The notes under the pieces: model-generated | Seen by the model: the letters and a program-made list of their open reading frames with translations, nothing else | Databases searched by the model: none | Told to the model about the DNA's origin: nothing | NCBI GenBank assembly: GCA_022566235.1 | Contig: JADFJI010000024.1 | Coordinates: 1-13,074 of the forward strand | Origin: Chloroflexota bacterium | Lineage (GTDB): Bacteria; Chloroflexota; Dehalococcoidia; Plut-88900 | Direction of reading: 5' to 3' | DNA length: 13,074 nt | Program-made: the position numbers and the translations under genes | Shown: positions 5,783-12,406 of the stretch, piece after piece | How the letters are laid out: each line of letters opens with the position of its first letter | Position numbering within the stretch: the stretch's first letter is position 1

Positions 5783-6862
5783 ATGAACTATATGGAGTAC
5801 TCCCTCTCCCTGGCGCGGCGCTCCCTGGGCCTCACCAGCCCCAATCCCGCGGTCGGGGCGGTGGTGGTCCGCGATGGAAAGTTGGTGGGGGAGGGCCATA
5901 CCAAGCCCCCGGGCCAGGCCCATGCCGAGATCGTGGCCCTGGACCAGGCCGGAGAGGCGGCCTCCGGCGCCGATCTCTACGTCACCCTGGAGCCGTGCTG
6001 TTTCGAGGGCCGGACTCCACCGTGCACCCAGGCCATAATCCAGTCGGGAGTCGCAAGGGTCCATATAGCTACCCTGGACCCCAATCCAAAGGTCTCGGGG
6101 AAGGGTACGGCGGAGCTGGAGAGGGCTGGCCTACAGGTGTGCATGGGCGAGGAGGAGAAAGAAGCCAGACGCCTCAATGAGGCTTATATAAAATTCATAA
6201 CTACCCAGCGCCCGTTCGTGACGGCAAAATACGCCGCCAGTCTGGATGGTAAGATAGCGACTCGCTCGGGGCAGTCAAGATGGATCACGGGTGAGGAGGC
6301 CAGGCGGCGGGCCCACGACCTGAGGCGCATCGCTGATGTGGTGATGGTAGGGGCGAATACCGTTGAGATGGACAACCCTAGGCTGACGGTGAGGGACTCC
6401 CAGGGGGCTGCCGCTGACAGGCAGCCGGCCAGGGTGGTGGTCGATAGCAGTGGCCGCGTCTCTCCGGATTCGTTGATGTTCAGGCAGCCCGGACGCTCAA
6501 TGGTAGCCGTTTGTGAAATAGAGTTCCCTCGCAGGAAGCGCATGAGAGAGGTGGGGGTGGAGGTGCTGGTAGTGCCGCGTAAGGGCCCGGGGGTTGACCT
6601 GGCAGCCCTTCTGGCTCTTCTGGGCCAGCGGAACTACACTCACGTGCTGGTAGAGGGAGGCGGGACCCTTTTGGGCGCTTTCTTCGACGAAGGCCTGGTC
6701 GACAAAGTTGTAGCATTCGTGGCACCCGCTATAATAGGTGGTAAAGATGCTCCATCGGCTGTCGGGGGGCTGGGCGCCGAGGTCATGGAGAAGGTGCTCC
6801 GGCTTCAGGATGTCGAGGTAGAGACGCTGGGTGGTGATATAGTGGTCACGGGGTATCCATAG
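5783..6862 (+). CDS. ribD: Bifunctional riboflavin deaminase/reductase
   Basis: RibD carries out the second and third steps after GTP opening: deamination of the diaminopyrimidine and NADPH-dependent reduction of its ribosyl side chain. The N-terminal deaminase domain (about 1-145) shows TSPNPAVGAVVV, the zinc and catalytic set HAE (His47, Glu49) and PCCFEGRTPPC (Cys72 or Cys73, and Cys81). The reductase domain (about 148-359) shows RPFVTAKYAASLDGKIAT, the helix IADVVMVGANTVEMDNPRL and the VLVEGGGTLLGAFF motif. At 359 residues both halves are complete. ATG at 5783 gives MNYMEYSLSLARRS, fitting the family; the ribosome site is weak, and ATG at 5792 is an alternative. It is the first gene of the rib operon and its stop overlaps the ribosome site region of ribE. 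Confidence 0.96.
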   Translation: MNYMEYSLSLARRSLGLTSPNPAVGAVVVRDGKLVGEGHTKPPGQAHAEIVALDQAGEAASGADLYVTLEPCCFEGRTPPCTQAIIQSGVARVHIATLDPNPKVSGKGTAELERAGLQVCMGEEEKEARRLNEAYIKFITTQRPFVTAKYAASLDGKIATRSGQSRWITGEEARRRAHDLRRIADVVMVGANTVEMDNPRLTVRDSQGAAADRQPARVVVDSSGRVSPDSLMFRQPGRSMVAVCEIEFPRRKRMREVGVEVLVVPRKGPGVDLAALLALLGQRNYTHVLVEGGGTLLGAFFDEGLVDKVVAFVAPAIIGGKDAPSAVGGLGAEVMEKVLRLQDVEVETLGGDIVVTGYP

Positions 6863-6880
6863 GAGGAAGGGACCGGGGTT

Positions 6881-7504
6881 TTGTTTACGGGTATCGTCGA
6901 AGAAGTGGGTAGGGCAACGTTGGTGGAGGAGGGCAGGTTCTCCTTCGCTTCCAGGCATGCGTTGCAAGAGTTGGCCATCGGGGACAGCATATCGGTCAAC
7001 GGCGCTTGCCTTACTATCACCTCTATCGATGAGGAGGTCTTCTCTGTAGACGTGATGCCCGAGACCCTACGGCGCACCAATCTGGTCGATCTCAAAGTGG
7101 GTGACCCGGTCAACCTGGAAAAGCCCTTGACCCTGAGCAGCAGGCTGGGGGGACACATCATGCAGGGGCATGTGGACGGTAGAGGACGGGTCCTTTCCGT
7201 CACCCCCGAAGGCGATGCGATGATCATGGAGATCGAGGCCCCAACGGACCTGATGCGTTACATCGTGGCCAAAGGCTTTATAGGGGTCGATGGAGCCAGC
7301 CTCACGGTGATGGACCGTCGAGAGGAGACCTTCACCGTCTCCCTGGTGTCCTACACCTGGGAGAACACAACCCTGAGGAAGAGGAATCCCAACGACTGGG
7401 TGAACCTGGAAGTGGACATCCTGGCCAAATATGTGGAGCAGCTTATCAAAGGGGACAACTCGGGTGTATCTTTGTACTCTCTGGCACAGCAGGGAGAATC
7501 TTAG
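6881..7504 (+). CDS. ribE: Riboflavin synthase, alpha subunit
   Basis: The enzyme dismutates two 6,7-dimethyl-8-ribityllumazines to riboflavin and the ribityl pyrimidine. The canonical start MFTGIVEEVG is encoded from a TTG codon at 6881. No other start exists in this frame because the ribD stop (6860-6862) is in the same frame 18 bases upstream. AGGAGG at 6861-6866 overlaps that stop but is 14 bases from the TTG, which is long. The two tandem lumazine-binding barrels are visible: about residues 1-96 with SISVNGACLTIT and GGHIMQGHVDGRG, and about 97-187 with GVDGASLTVM and the closing VNLEVDILAKYVEQLI. The length, 207 residues, is normal. The gene is called ribE in Bacillus usage and ribC in E. 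coli. Confidence 0.96.
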   Translation: MFTGIVEEVGRATLVEEGRFSFASRHALQELAIGDSISVNGACLTITSIDEEVFSVDVMPETLRRTNLVDLKVGDPVNLEKPLTLSSRLGGHIMQGHVDGRGRVLSVTPEGDAMIMEIEAPTDLMRYIVAKGFIGVDGASLTVMDRREETFTVSLVSYTWENTTLRKRNPNDWVNLEVDILAKYVEQLIKGDNSGVSLYSLAQQGES

Positions 7505-7535
7505 CGGGAGAATACCAATCCCACGGAGGGACCGG

Positions 7536-8729
7536 ATGGGGTTTTGCACTGTCAGTGAAGCGATAGAAGACTTCAAGGCCGGCCGGATGGTCATCATCGT
7601 AGACGATGAAGACCGTGAGAATGAGGGCGATCTTGCCATAGCCGCGGAGAAGTGCACCCCTGAGACCATCAACTTCATGGCCAAATATGGCAGGGGCCTC
7701 ATCTGCATCGCCATGTCAGGGGAGAGACTGGATGAGTTGCGTATCCCCATGATGGTCCAGGATAACACCGCTCCACTGGGTACTGCCTTTACGGTGTCGG
7801 TGGAGGCCAGATATCAGGTAACCACAGGCATCTCAGCTTCTGACCGGGCCCAGACGGTGGCCGCGCTGATAGACCCCAAGACAAAACCCGAAGACCTGAC
7901 CCGACCCGGTCATATGTTCCCCTTGCGGGCCAGCGATGGAGGAGCTCTGGTCAGGGCTGGCCAGACCGAGGGCGTGGTTGACCTGGCGCTTCAGGCGGGC
8001 CTGTATCCCGCGGGTGTCATCTGCGAGATTATGAGCGACGATGGCACCATGGCCCGTTTGCCTCAGCTTGACAAATTCGCCAAAGAGCACTCCATCAACA
8101 CTGTCAGCGTCGCCGCTATTATCTCCTATCGCATGCGCAACGATAAGCTGGTCAAGAGGGCGGCGGAATCCAGGCTTCCGACTCACTATGGAGAGTTCAA
8201 GGCGGTGGCCTATACGAGCAGTATAGACGCTGATGAGCACATCGCCCTGGTGAAGGGTGATGTAACCACTCCAGAGCCTGTACTGGTGAGGGTCCACAGC
8301 CAGTGTGTAACGGGGGATGTTTTCGCCAGCAGCAGGTGTGATTGCGGTGAGCAGATGAACCTGGCCCTTCAGGCCATTGCGAAAGAGGGGAGAGGGGTGT
8401 TCCTGTACATGCGGCAGGAGGGCCGGGGCATAGGGCTTCACAATAAGATCGCTGCCTACGCTCTCCAGGACGAAGGAATGGACACCGTGGAGGCCAACGA
8501 GGCCCTGGGGTTTCCTGCCGACAGGCGGGACTACGGGATAGGCATGCAGATCCTGGTGGACCTGGGGGTAAAGGAGATGCGGCTGCTGACCAACAACCCG
8601 TCAAAGAGGGCCGGTCTGGAGGGATATAAACTGAAGGTGGTGGAGAGGGTCCCTATCAAGGCCACGGTGAACAAGCACAATCGCCGTTACATGAAGACGA
8701 AGAAGGAGAAGATGGGCCACTTCCTCTAA
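7536..8729 (+). CDS. ribBA: Fused DHBP synthase / GTP cyclohydrolase II
   Basis: This fusion makes both riboflavin precursors: 3,4-dihydroxy-2-butanone 4-phosphate from ribulose 5-phosphate, and the diaminopyrimidine from GTP. ATG at 7536 is preceded five bases upstream by GGAGGG; the open frame reaches back to 7431, but that part overlaps ribE and is not family-like. Residues 1 to about 203 are the RibB domain, with DDEDRENEGD (metal and substrate acids), TTGISASDRAQT and RPGHMFPLRA. Residues about 207-397 are the RibA domain, with the zinc cysteines 257, 268 and 270 in HSQCVTGDVFASSRCDCG, then RQEGRGIGLHNK, ADRRDYGIGMQIL and LTNNPSKRAGL. Both halves keep their key residues and look active. 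It begins 31 bp after ribE. Confidence 0.96.
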   Translation: MGFCTVSEAIEDFKAGRMVIIVDDEDRENEGDLAIAAEKCTPETINFMAKYGRGLICIAMSGERLDELRIPMMVQDNTAPLGTAFTVSVEARYQVTTGISASDRAQTVAALIDPKTKPEDLTRPGHMFPLRASDGGALVRAGQTEGVVDLALQAGLYPAGVICEIMSDDGTMARLPQLDKFAKEHSINTVSVAAIISYRMRNDKLVKRAAESRLPTHYGEFKAVAYTSSIDADEHIALVKGDVTTPEPVLVRVHSQCVTGDVFASSRCDCGEQMNLALQAIAKEGRGVFLYMRQEGRGIGLHNKIAAYALQDEGMDTVEANEALGFPADRRDYGIGMQILVDLGVKEMRLLTNNPSKRAGLEGYKLKVVERVPIKATVNKHNRRYMKTKKEKMGHFL

Positions 8730-8776
8730 CGGGCCCGTGACCCTTCCCTTCGGGACGTTTTGAGGCGTGTACGGCT

Positions 8777-9250
8777 ATGGGCAACATCTATAAGGGCCAC
8801 CTGGATGGCCGGGGACTGAAAATCGGAATCGTGGTGTCCCGATTCAACGAGGCCGTCACCTCTCGCCTGTTGGATGGAGCCCTGGAGGGTCTGGGCTGCC
8901 ACGGGGTTGCCGAGGAGGATGTGGACGTGTCCTGGACTCCGGGGTCACTGGAGCTATCCATAGTGGCCAAGAGGCTGGCAGAGAGCGGCAACTATTCGGC
9001 CATCATCTGTTTGGGGGCCGTCATTCGCGGCGAAACGTCCCACTTCGATTACGTTTCCAGCGGCACGATACAGGGAGTGGTCAATACCAACCTGGAGACG
9101 GGGATCCCGGTGATCTTTGGCGTTTTGACGACGGAGAACTCGGAGCAGGCCCGGGAGCGGTCGGGCGGGAAGAAGGGGAACAAGGGCTTCGACGCCGCCA
9201 CCAACGCCATTGAGATGGCCAACCTGCTCAAAGAGCTGCCGGGCGCCTAA
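8777..9250 (+). CDS. ribH: 6,7-dimethyl-8-ribityllumazine synthase
   Basis: Lumazine synthase condenses the butanone phosphate and ribityl pyrimidine from RibBA and RibD into the lumazine used by RibE, usually in a pentamer or a 60-subunit shell. The 157-residue protein has all expected elements: KIGIVVSRFNEAVTSRLLDGAL with Phe23 stacking on the substrate, WTPGSLELSIVAKRLA (Ser-Leu-Glu where Ala-Phe-Glu is common), GAVIRGETSHFDYV with catalytic His89, and GVLTTENSEQARERSGGKKGNKG with the phosphate-binding Arg. ATG at 8777 gives the usual short N-terminus; the ribosome site is weak (GAGG 11-13 bases upstream). It closes the operon 47 bp after ribBA. Confidence 0.96.
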   Translation: MGNIYKGHLDGRGLKIGIVVSRFNEAVTSRLLDGALEGLGCHGVAEEDVDVSWTPGSLELSIVAKRLAESGNYSAIICLGAVIRGETSHFDYVSSGTIQGVVNTNLETGIPVIFGVLTTENSEQARERSGGKKGNKGFDAATNAIEMANLLKELPGA

Positions 9251-9318
9251 AAGCGTTTTGGCTTTGTTGAATTCATCCAATATCGGACGTGATCTTCCCG
9301 GTCACACGCCCTCGAATG

Positions 9319-9389
9319 GGGTCTAGGGCTGTGGCCCCAGACCCCCAGCCAGTCCCGACTCGTCCCGATACTCAAGGCTCGGCGTCGGG
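9319..9389. repeat. Hairpin plus structured repeat, copy 1 (downstream of ribH)
   Basis: GGGTCTAGGGC (9319-9329) pairs with 9334-9344 with one mismatch. It is followed at 9352-9389 by a 38-base segment that matches, in reverse complement, positions 11120-11157 at 33 of 38 bases. The 211-bp space between ribH and the DUF3237 gene holds this repeat and no gene. Two convergent genes end here, so the hairpin may also serve as a terminator. Confidence 0.6.
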
Positions 9390-9461
9390 TTACTTCCCGC
9401 TTTACAGGACTTGTTAGACGGCCCCGGCCGCCCCAATGATCCTTGACGAGCAGGAGACCCA

Positions 9462-9941
9462 TCAAATCAGGGCGTAGACCCTGTAGCCGATGCATGGGCG
9501 GGGCAGGTCTTCGGGGATGAAGCCCAGGGCCACGGCCACCGTGGCGTTGAGCCACCGGTAACGCTCGGAAGCCGTCTCGAAGAGGACGCTGACGTAGAAA
9601 TAGTTCTCATCCTGGGGCGTCTGGTCCCCTCGAGCCTCGGCGTCAAGGTACTTCTGGCTGTAGACCAGCAGCCCCTTGTAGCTCATCATGATCAGGTCGC
9701 CCTCGTCAGCCTGGATGGTGATGCGGGCATCAACCTCGCCGACACCATCGGGTCTCATCAGGAATGGGTCACCGCCCCCTGCCAGAACTGTGCCCTTGAG
9801 CCTGGGGCCCTGGACCGTGGCCCCTGAACCGGGGTAGGTGATCCTGCGGACGCCCAGGGGCCCGTCCCCGATCAGGTGGTGGGGTCCCTGGGGGATCTTC
9901 ACCTCGAAAAGGAACTCGGTCTTGATCTCGGATTCGGCCAT
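9462..9941 (-). CDS. DUF3237 family protein
   Basis: The protein (159 residues from ATG 9941) matches the DUF3237 pattern: TEFLFEVKIPQGPHHLIGDGPLGVRRITY near the start, the central GPRLKGTVLAGGGDPFLMRPDGVGEVDARITIQADEGDLIMM, then YFYVSVLFETASERYRWLNATVAVALG and the closing YRVYALI. The fold is an all-beta barrel. Function is not established; members are often next to catabolic genes. ATG at 9941 has GAGGAG seven bases upstream. An upstream extension to 10034 is open but begins with charged residues without a ribosome site. It is divergent from the alpha/beta hydrolase gene, with 189 bp between the starts, so the two may share control. No signal peptide or transmembrane segment is seen, so it is probably cytosolic. 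Confidence 0.88.
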   Translation of the reverse strand: MAESEIKTEFLFEVKIPQGPHHLIGDGPLGVRRITYPGSGATVQGPRLKGTVLAGGGDPFLMRPDGVGEVDARITIQADEGDLIMMSYKGLLVYSQKYLDAEARGDQTPQDENYFYVSVLFETASERYRWLNATVAVALGFIPEDLPRPCIGYRVYALI

Positions 9942-10130
9942 TTCCACACTCCTCGTATCGCCATCTCGGGCTGATTGATGCTCCGCCATTCTACACTCAT
10001 CTGGTCGAGTCTCACGGCGCAGCCGCAAAGTCATTTTGGAAGCTATACAACGCGGGTATTCAGGTATTGATTAGGTACGCAGGGGCGGGTAGCATGATAG
10101 TCGATAATGTGAATAGCAGGGGGAAGAGAC

Positions 10131-11021
10131 ATGCCCAGGGCCAAGGTCAACGGGGTCGACATCTACTACGAGGTAACCGGCGATGGATTCCCTATGGTGT
10201 TCATCCACGAGTACGCCGGGAGCTACGAGAGCTGGAAGGCCCAGGTGGAGTACTTCTCCAGGAGCTACCGGGTCGTCACCTACAACGCCCGGGGATACCA
10301 TCCCTCGGAAGTGCCAGAGGCCCCGGAGGCCTACTCCCAGGAGCTGGCGGTGGAGGACCTTTACGGGCTGCTGCGCCACCTGGAAATCGATGAGGCCTAC
10401 ATATGCGGGCTGTCCATGGGGGGCAACGTGGCCCTGAACTTCGGCTTCAAGTACCCCTCCATGGCCAGAGGACTGGTGGTGGCGGGCACGGGCACCGGCA
10501 GCGCCGACCCGGACCGGCTCCGGAACCAGATAGATGGGCTGGCGGCCAGGCTGGAGTCCAAGGGGATGGAGGGCCTGGCTTTCTATACACGGTCGCCCAC
10601 CCGGGTCCAGCTGTTGCGTAAAGACCCCGAGGCCTGGGAGGAGTTCAACCGGTTGTTCCTGGGCCACTCGGCCCTGGGGTCTGCCCTGACTTTTCGAGGG
10701 GTCCAGGGCCGGAGGCCGTCCATATTCGACCTGAGGGAACAGCTGCGTAAACTTAAGGTTCCGACCCTGATCCTGACGGGGGACGAAGACGGCCCCTGTA
10801 TCGAGCCGTCCCTATTCATGAAGCGGAATATAACCACCTCGGGCCTCATCGTGTTCCCCCAATCGGGCCACGCCATAAACCTGGAAGAGCCGGCCCTGTT
10901 CAACCACTCGATACATATGTTTGTCAAAGCCGTGGAGGAGGGTCGGTGGGCTGAATACGATCCCGACGAGGTATCCGAATTCCTAATCGGCCCCGAGCCG
11001 GGGGACCGGACTGGGGTCTAG
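10131..11021 (+). CDS. Alpha/beta-fold hydrolase
   Basis: This 296-residue protein has the alpha/beta-hydrolase fold. The order is VNGVDIYYEVTGDGFPMVFIHEYAGS (strand and oxyanion region, with His-Glu in place of the usual HG), YNARGYHPS, the nucleophile elbow GLSMGGN with Ser95, a cap region (about 125-195), the acid strand LILTGDEDGP with Asp218 or Asp220, and SGHAINLEEP with His247. The triad is complete. A tail of about 30 acidic residues follows the fold. The family holds esterases, C-C hydrolases, haloperoxidases and epoxide hydrolases; the substrate cannot be told. ATG at 10131 follows AGGGGGAAGAG closely. Its TAG stop lies inside the CTAG target duplication of an inserted element. Confidence 0.93.
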   Translation: MPRAKVNGVDIYYEVTGDGFPMVFIHEYAGSYESWKAQVEYFSRSYRVVTYNARGYHPSEVPEAPEAYSQELAVEDLYGLLRHLEIDEAYICGLSMGGNVALNFGFKYPSMARGLVVAGTGTGSADPDRLRNQIDGLAARLESKGMEGLAFYTRSPTRVQLLRKDPEAWEEFNRLFLGHSALGSALTFRGVQGRRPSIFDLREQLRKLKVPTLILTGDEDGPCIEPSLFMKRNITTSGLIVFPQSGHAINLEEPALFNHSIHMFVKAVEEGRWAEYDPDEVSEFLIGPEPGDRTGV

Positions 11022-11057
11022 CAGGGTGCTGAAAAACTCTTTCGACCATCCCCCTGT

Positions 11058-11081
11058 CCCCCTTCCTGACCAGGAAGGGGG
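11058..11081. repeat. 10-bp perfect hairpin inside the MITE-like element
   Basis: CCCCCTTCCT pairs with AGGAAGGGGG around the loop GACC. No T-run follows, but it could block transcription from either of the convergent genes. Confidence 0.7.
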
Positions 11082-11090
11082 GATAAATTA

Positions 11091-11207
11091 GGTTTGGGGG
11101 ACACCCCCAAACCCCCGGTCCCGACGCCGAGTCCCGAGTATCGGGACAAGTCGGGATCAGACTCCCGGTAATCCCGACAAGTCCTGAGTATCGGGACAAG
11201 CCGGGAC
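11091..11207. repeat. Hairpin plus two copies of the structured repeat
   Basis: GGTTTGGGGG pairs perfectly with CCCCCAAACC (11091-11113, loop ACA). Two direct copies of a segment follow, at 11120-11157 and 11173-11207. Each contains a small hairpin GTCCCGA-GTA-TCGGGAC or its variant with one G-T pair. The first copy is the inverse of the segment at 9352-9389. Such segments are likely dispersed through the genome. Confidence 0.6.
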
Positions 11208-11246
11208 TGCACACCCCTTTCTTCTGCAACCTGCTAGCAGAGGCTC

Positions 11247-12335
11247 CTAAAGCTTGTAGTGGGTTCGGGCGGCCTGATGCTTGGGGTCGTCGAGGCGGAA
11301 AAGGTCGGGGTTACGGCCCCGGTCTAGGGCCAGCCAGTAGGTGAAGAGTTGGAGCGGGACCAGGTATAGCATGGGAGTGAGGAACTCGGGAGCCTGGGGG
11401 AGGGCCAGGGAGACATCCGCGATGGTGGTCATCTCCTCGTCGCCCTGCTGGACCAGGGCCATCAGAGCGGCCCCTGTCTCTTTCACCGCCCGCCCGATCT
11501 CCAAGGCCCGTCGATACCCGGCGCCCGGGGGCGCTACTAGAGTGACGAGACAACCCGGGCCCGTGGCCACGAAGGGCCCGTGGAGGAACTGCTCCAGGTG
11601 GAAGGCGGTGGTGATGTCGTAGGTCGCCTCGTTTATCTTCAGGGCAACCTCGTACGCGGTTGAGGCGTTCGGTCCCCAGCCGGCGGAACAGTACCAGCCC
11701 TTGTCCTTGAAGCGCTGCACAGCCTCTCTGACCTGGGGCTCCAACCCCAGGGCCTGTTCCATCAGGCCGGGAAGCAGGTCCAGGGCCTCCCTATTCCCCG
11801 AGGCGTCATCACCGGCCAGCCTGAGGGCCGTCATAGCCAGGGCCGTCATCGCTCCCGTGTGGCTGATGGTAAAGGCTGCTGACCTGTCTCGATAGGTAGT
11901 GCGAAGCACCACGTCGGACAGCTCAAGTCTGGCCTGAGAAGTCTGGCTGGTGACCAGGGCAGTCGCCGCTCCCGACTCCCTGGCCGAGTTCATCACCTCC
12001 CGGGAGTAGTACTTTGCCCCGGAGTGGCTCAGCACGATAACCAGGTCCTCGGGGGTCAGGGGCGGAGGATAGGCCGAGAACTCGAAGGAGTGCCAGGCTC
12101 TGGCGTCGGGGCGGCGGCCCACTTCTCGGAAAAGGTGCTCTCCCACCAGGGCGGCGTGCCACGAGGTGCCTATGCCGGAGATGTGGACCCTCTTGGATGA
12201 AGCGATCATAGTCGCTAGGTCGTCTGCAGCCGGGCCCTGGGTCTCCAGGATTTGGGAGATGGCCCCGGGTTGATCGAAGATGCAGTCGTGCATGTGGTAG
12301 GGATGGGAGTCTCGGGGTGGTGGCTTGGATACCAT
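11247..12335 (-). CDS. GlmS-like double SIS-domain protein (no glutaminase)
   Basis: The 362-residue protein has two sugar isomerase (SIS) domains, about 35-180 and 200-345, like the isomerase half of GlmS, but no N-terminal glutaminase. Domain 1 has SGIGTSWHAALVGEHLF and VLSHSGAKYYSREV, where GlmS has SQSGET; the phosphate-binding Gln and Glu-Thr are therefore changed. Domain 2 has AGWGPNASTAYEVALKINEATY with Glu236 and LEQFLHGP with His252, matching the catalytic Glu and His of GlmS. The C-terminus RGRNPDLFRLDD resembles the family end. It probably acts on a phosphorylated keto- or aminosugar as deaminase, deglycase or isomerase, but the substrate is unknown. ATG at 12335 has GGAGA five bases upstream. 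It follows a CoA-transferase gene by 71 bp and may be cotranscribed. Confidence 0.88.
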   Translation of the reverse strand: MVSKPPPRDSHPYHMHDCIFDQPGAISQILETQGPAADDLATMIASSKRVHISGIGTSWHAALVGEHLFREVGRRPDARAWHSFEFSAYPPPLTPEDLVIVLSHSGAKYYSREVMNSARESGAATALVTSQTSQARLELSDVVLRTTYRDRSAAFTISHTGAMTALAMTALRLAGDDASGNREALDLLPGLMEQALGLEPQVREAVQRFKDKGWYCSAGWGPNASTAYEVALKINEATYDITTAFHLEQFLHGPFVATGPGCLVTLVAPPGAGYRRALEIGRAVKETGAALMALVQQGDEEMTTIADVSLALPQAPEFLTPMLYLVPLQLFTYWLALDRGRNPDLFRLDDPKHQAARTHYKL

Positions 12336-12406
12336 TAACGTCTCCTTTTCCTATATTGCTTGTAGACCTGCGGCCTCGGAGGATACTATCTCAACCCGGA
12401 GGGAGT

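Larger units (their letters stand above)
11018..11237. mobile_element. MITE-like element with CTAG target duplication
   Basis: A 212-bp non-coding segment (11022-11233) has terminal inverted repeats, CAGGGTGCTGAAAAA on the left and CAGGTTGCAGAAGAA on the right in reverse complement (12 of 15 identical). It is flanked on both sides by CTAG (11018-11021 and 11234-11237), which looks like a 4-bp target duplication. The duplication fits the YTAR target reported for IS5-group transposases. Inside are a 10-bp perfect hairpin (11058-11081), another (11091-11113), and two direct copies of a structured repeat. It encodes no transposase, so it would be non-autonomous. It lies between two convergent genes. 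Confidence 0.65.

Noticed and set aside
5174..6064. Long minus-strand open frame across dcd and ribD
   Set aside because: It is a shadow of two well-supported plus-strand genes and its translation has no recognisable motif.
7431..7535. Upstream extension of ribBA overlapping the end of ribE
   Set aside because: The 35 added residues are not RibB-like, and the ATG at 7536 has a good GGAGGG site and the family start.
7067..7768. Minus-strand open frame across ribE and ribBA
   Set aside because: It is antisense to conserved enzyme motifs and arises from GC-rich codon bias.
9942..10034. N-terminal extension of the DUF3237 protein
   Set aside because: There is no ribosome site at 10034, while ATG 9941 has GAGGAG at proper distance and a family-like start.
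10072..10101. Promoter TTGATT-17-TAGCAT before the hydrolase gene
   Set aside because: Both boxes match at four of six positions only, which is too weak to list.
11120..11207. CRISPR array
   Set aside because: Only two degenerate repeat copies are present, each with its own hairpin, a 15-bp gap, and no cas genes.
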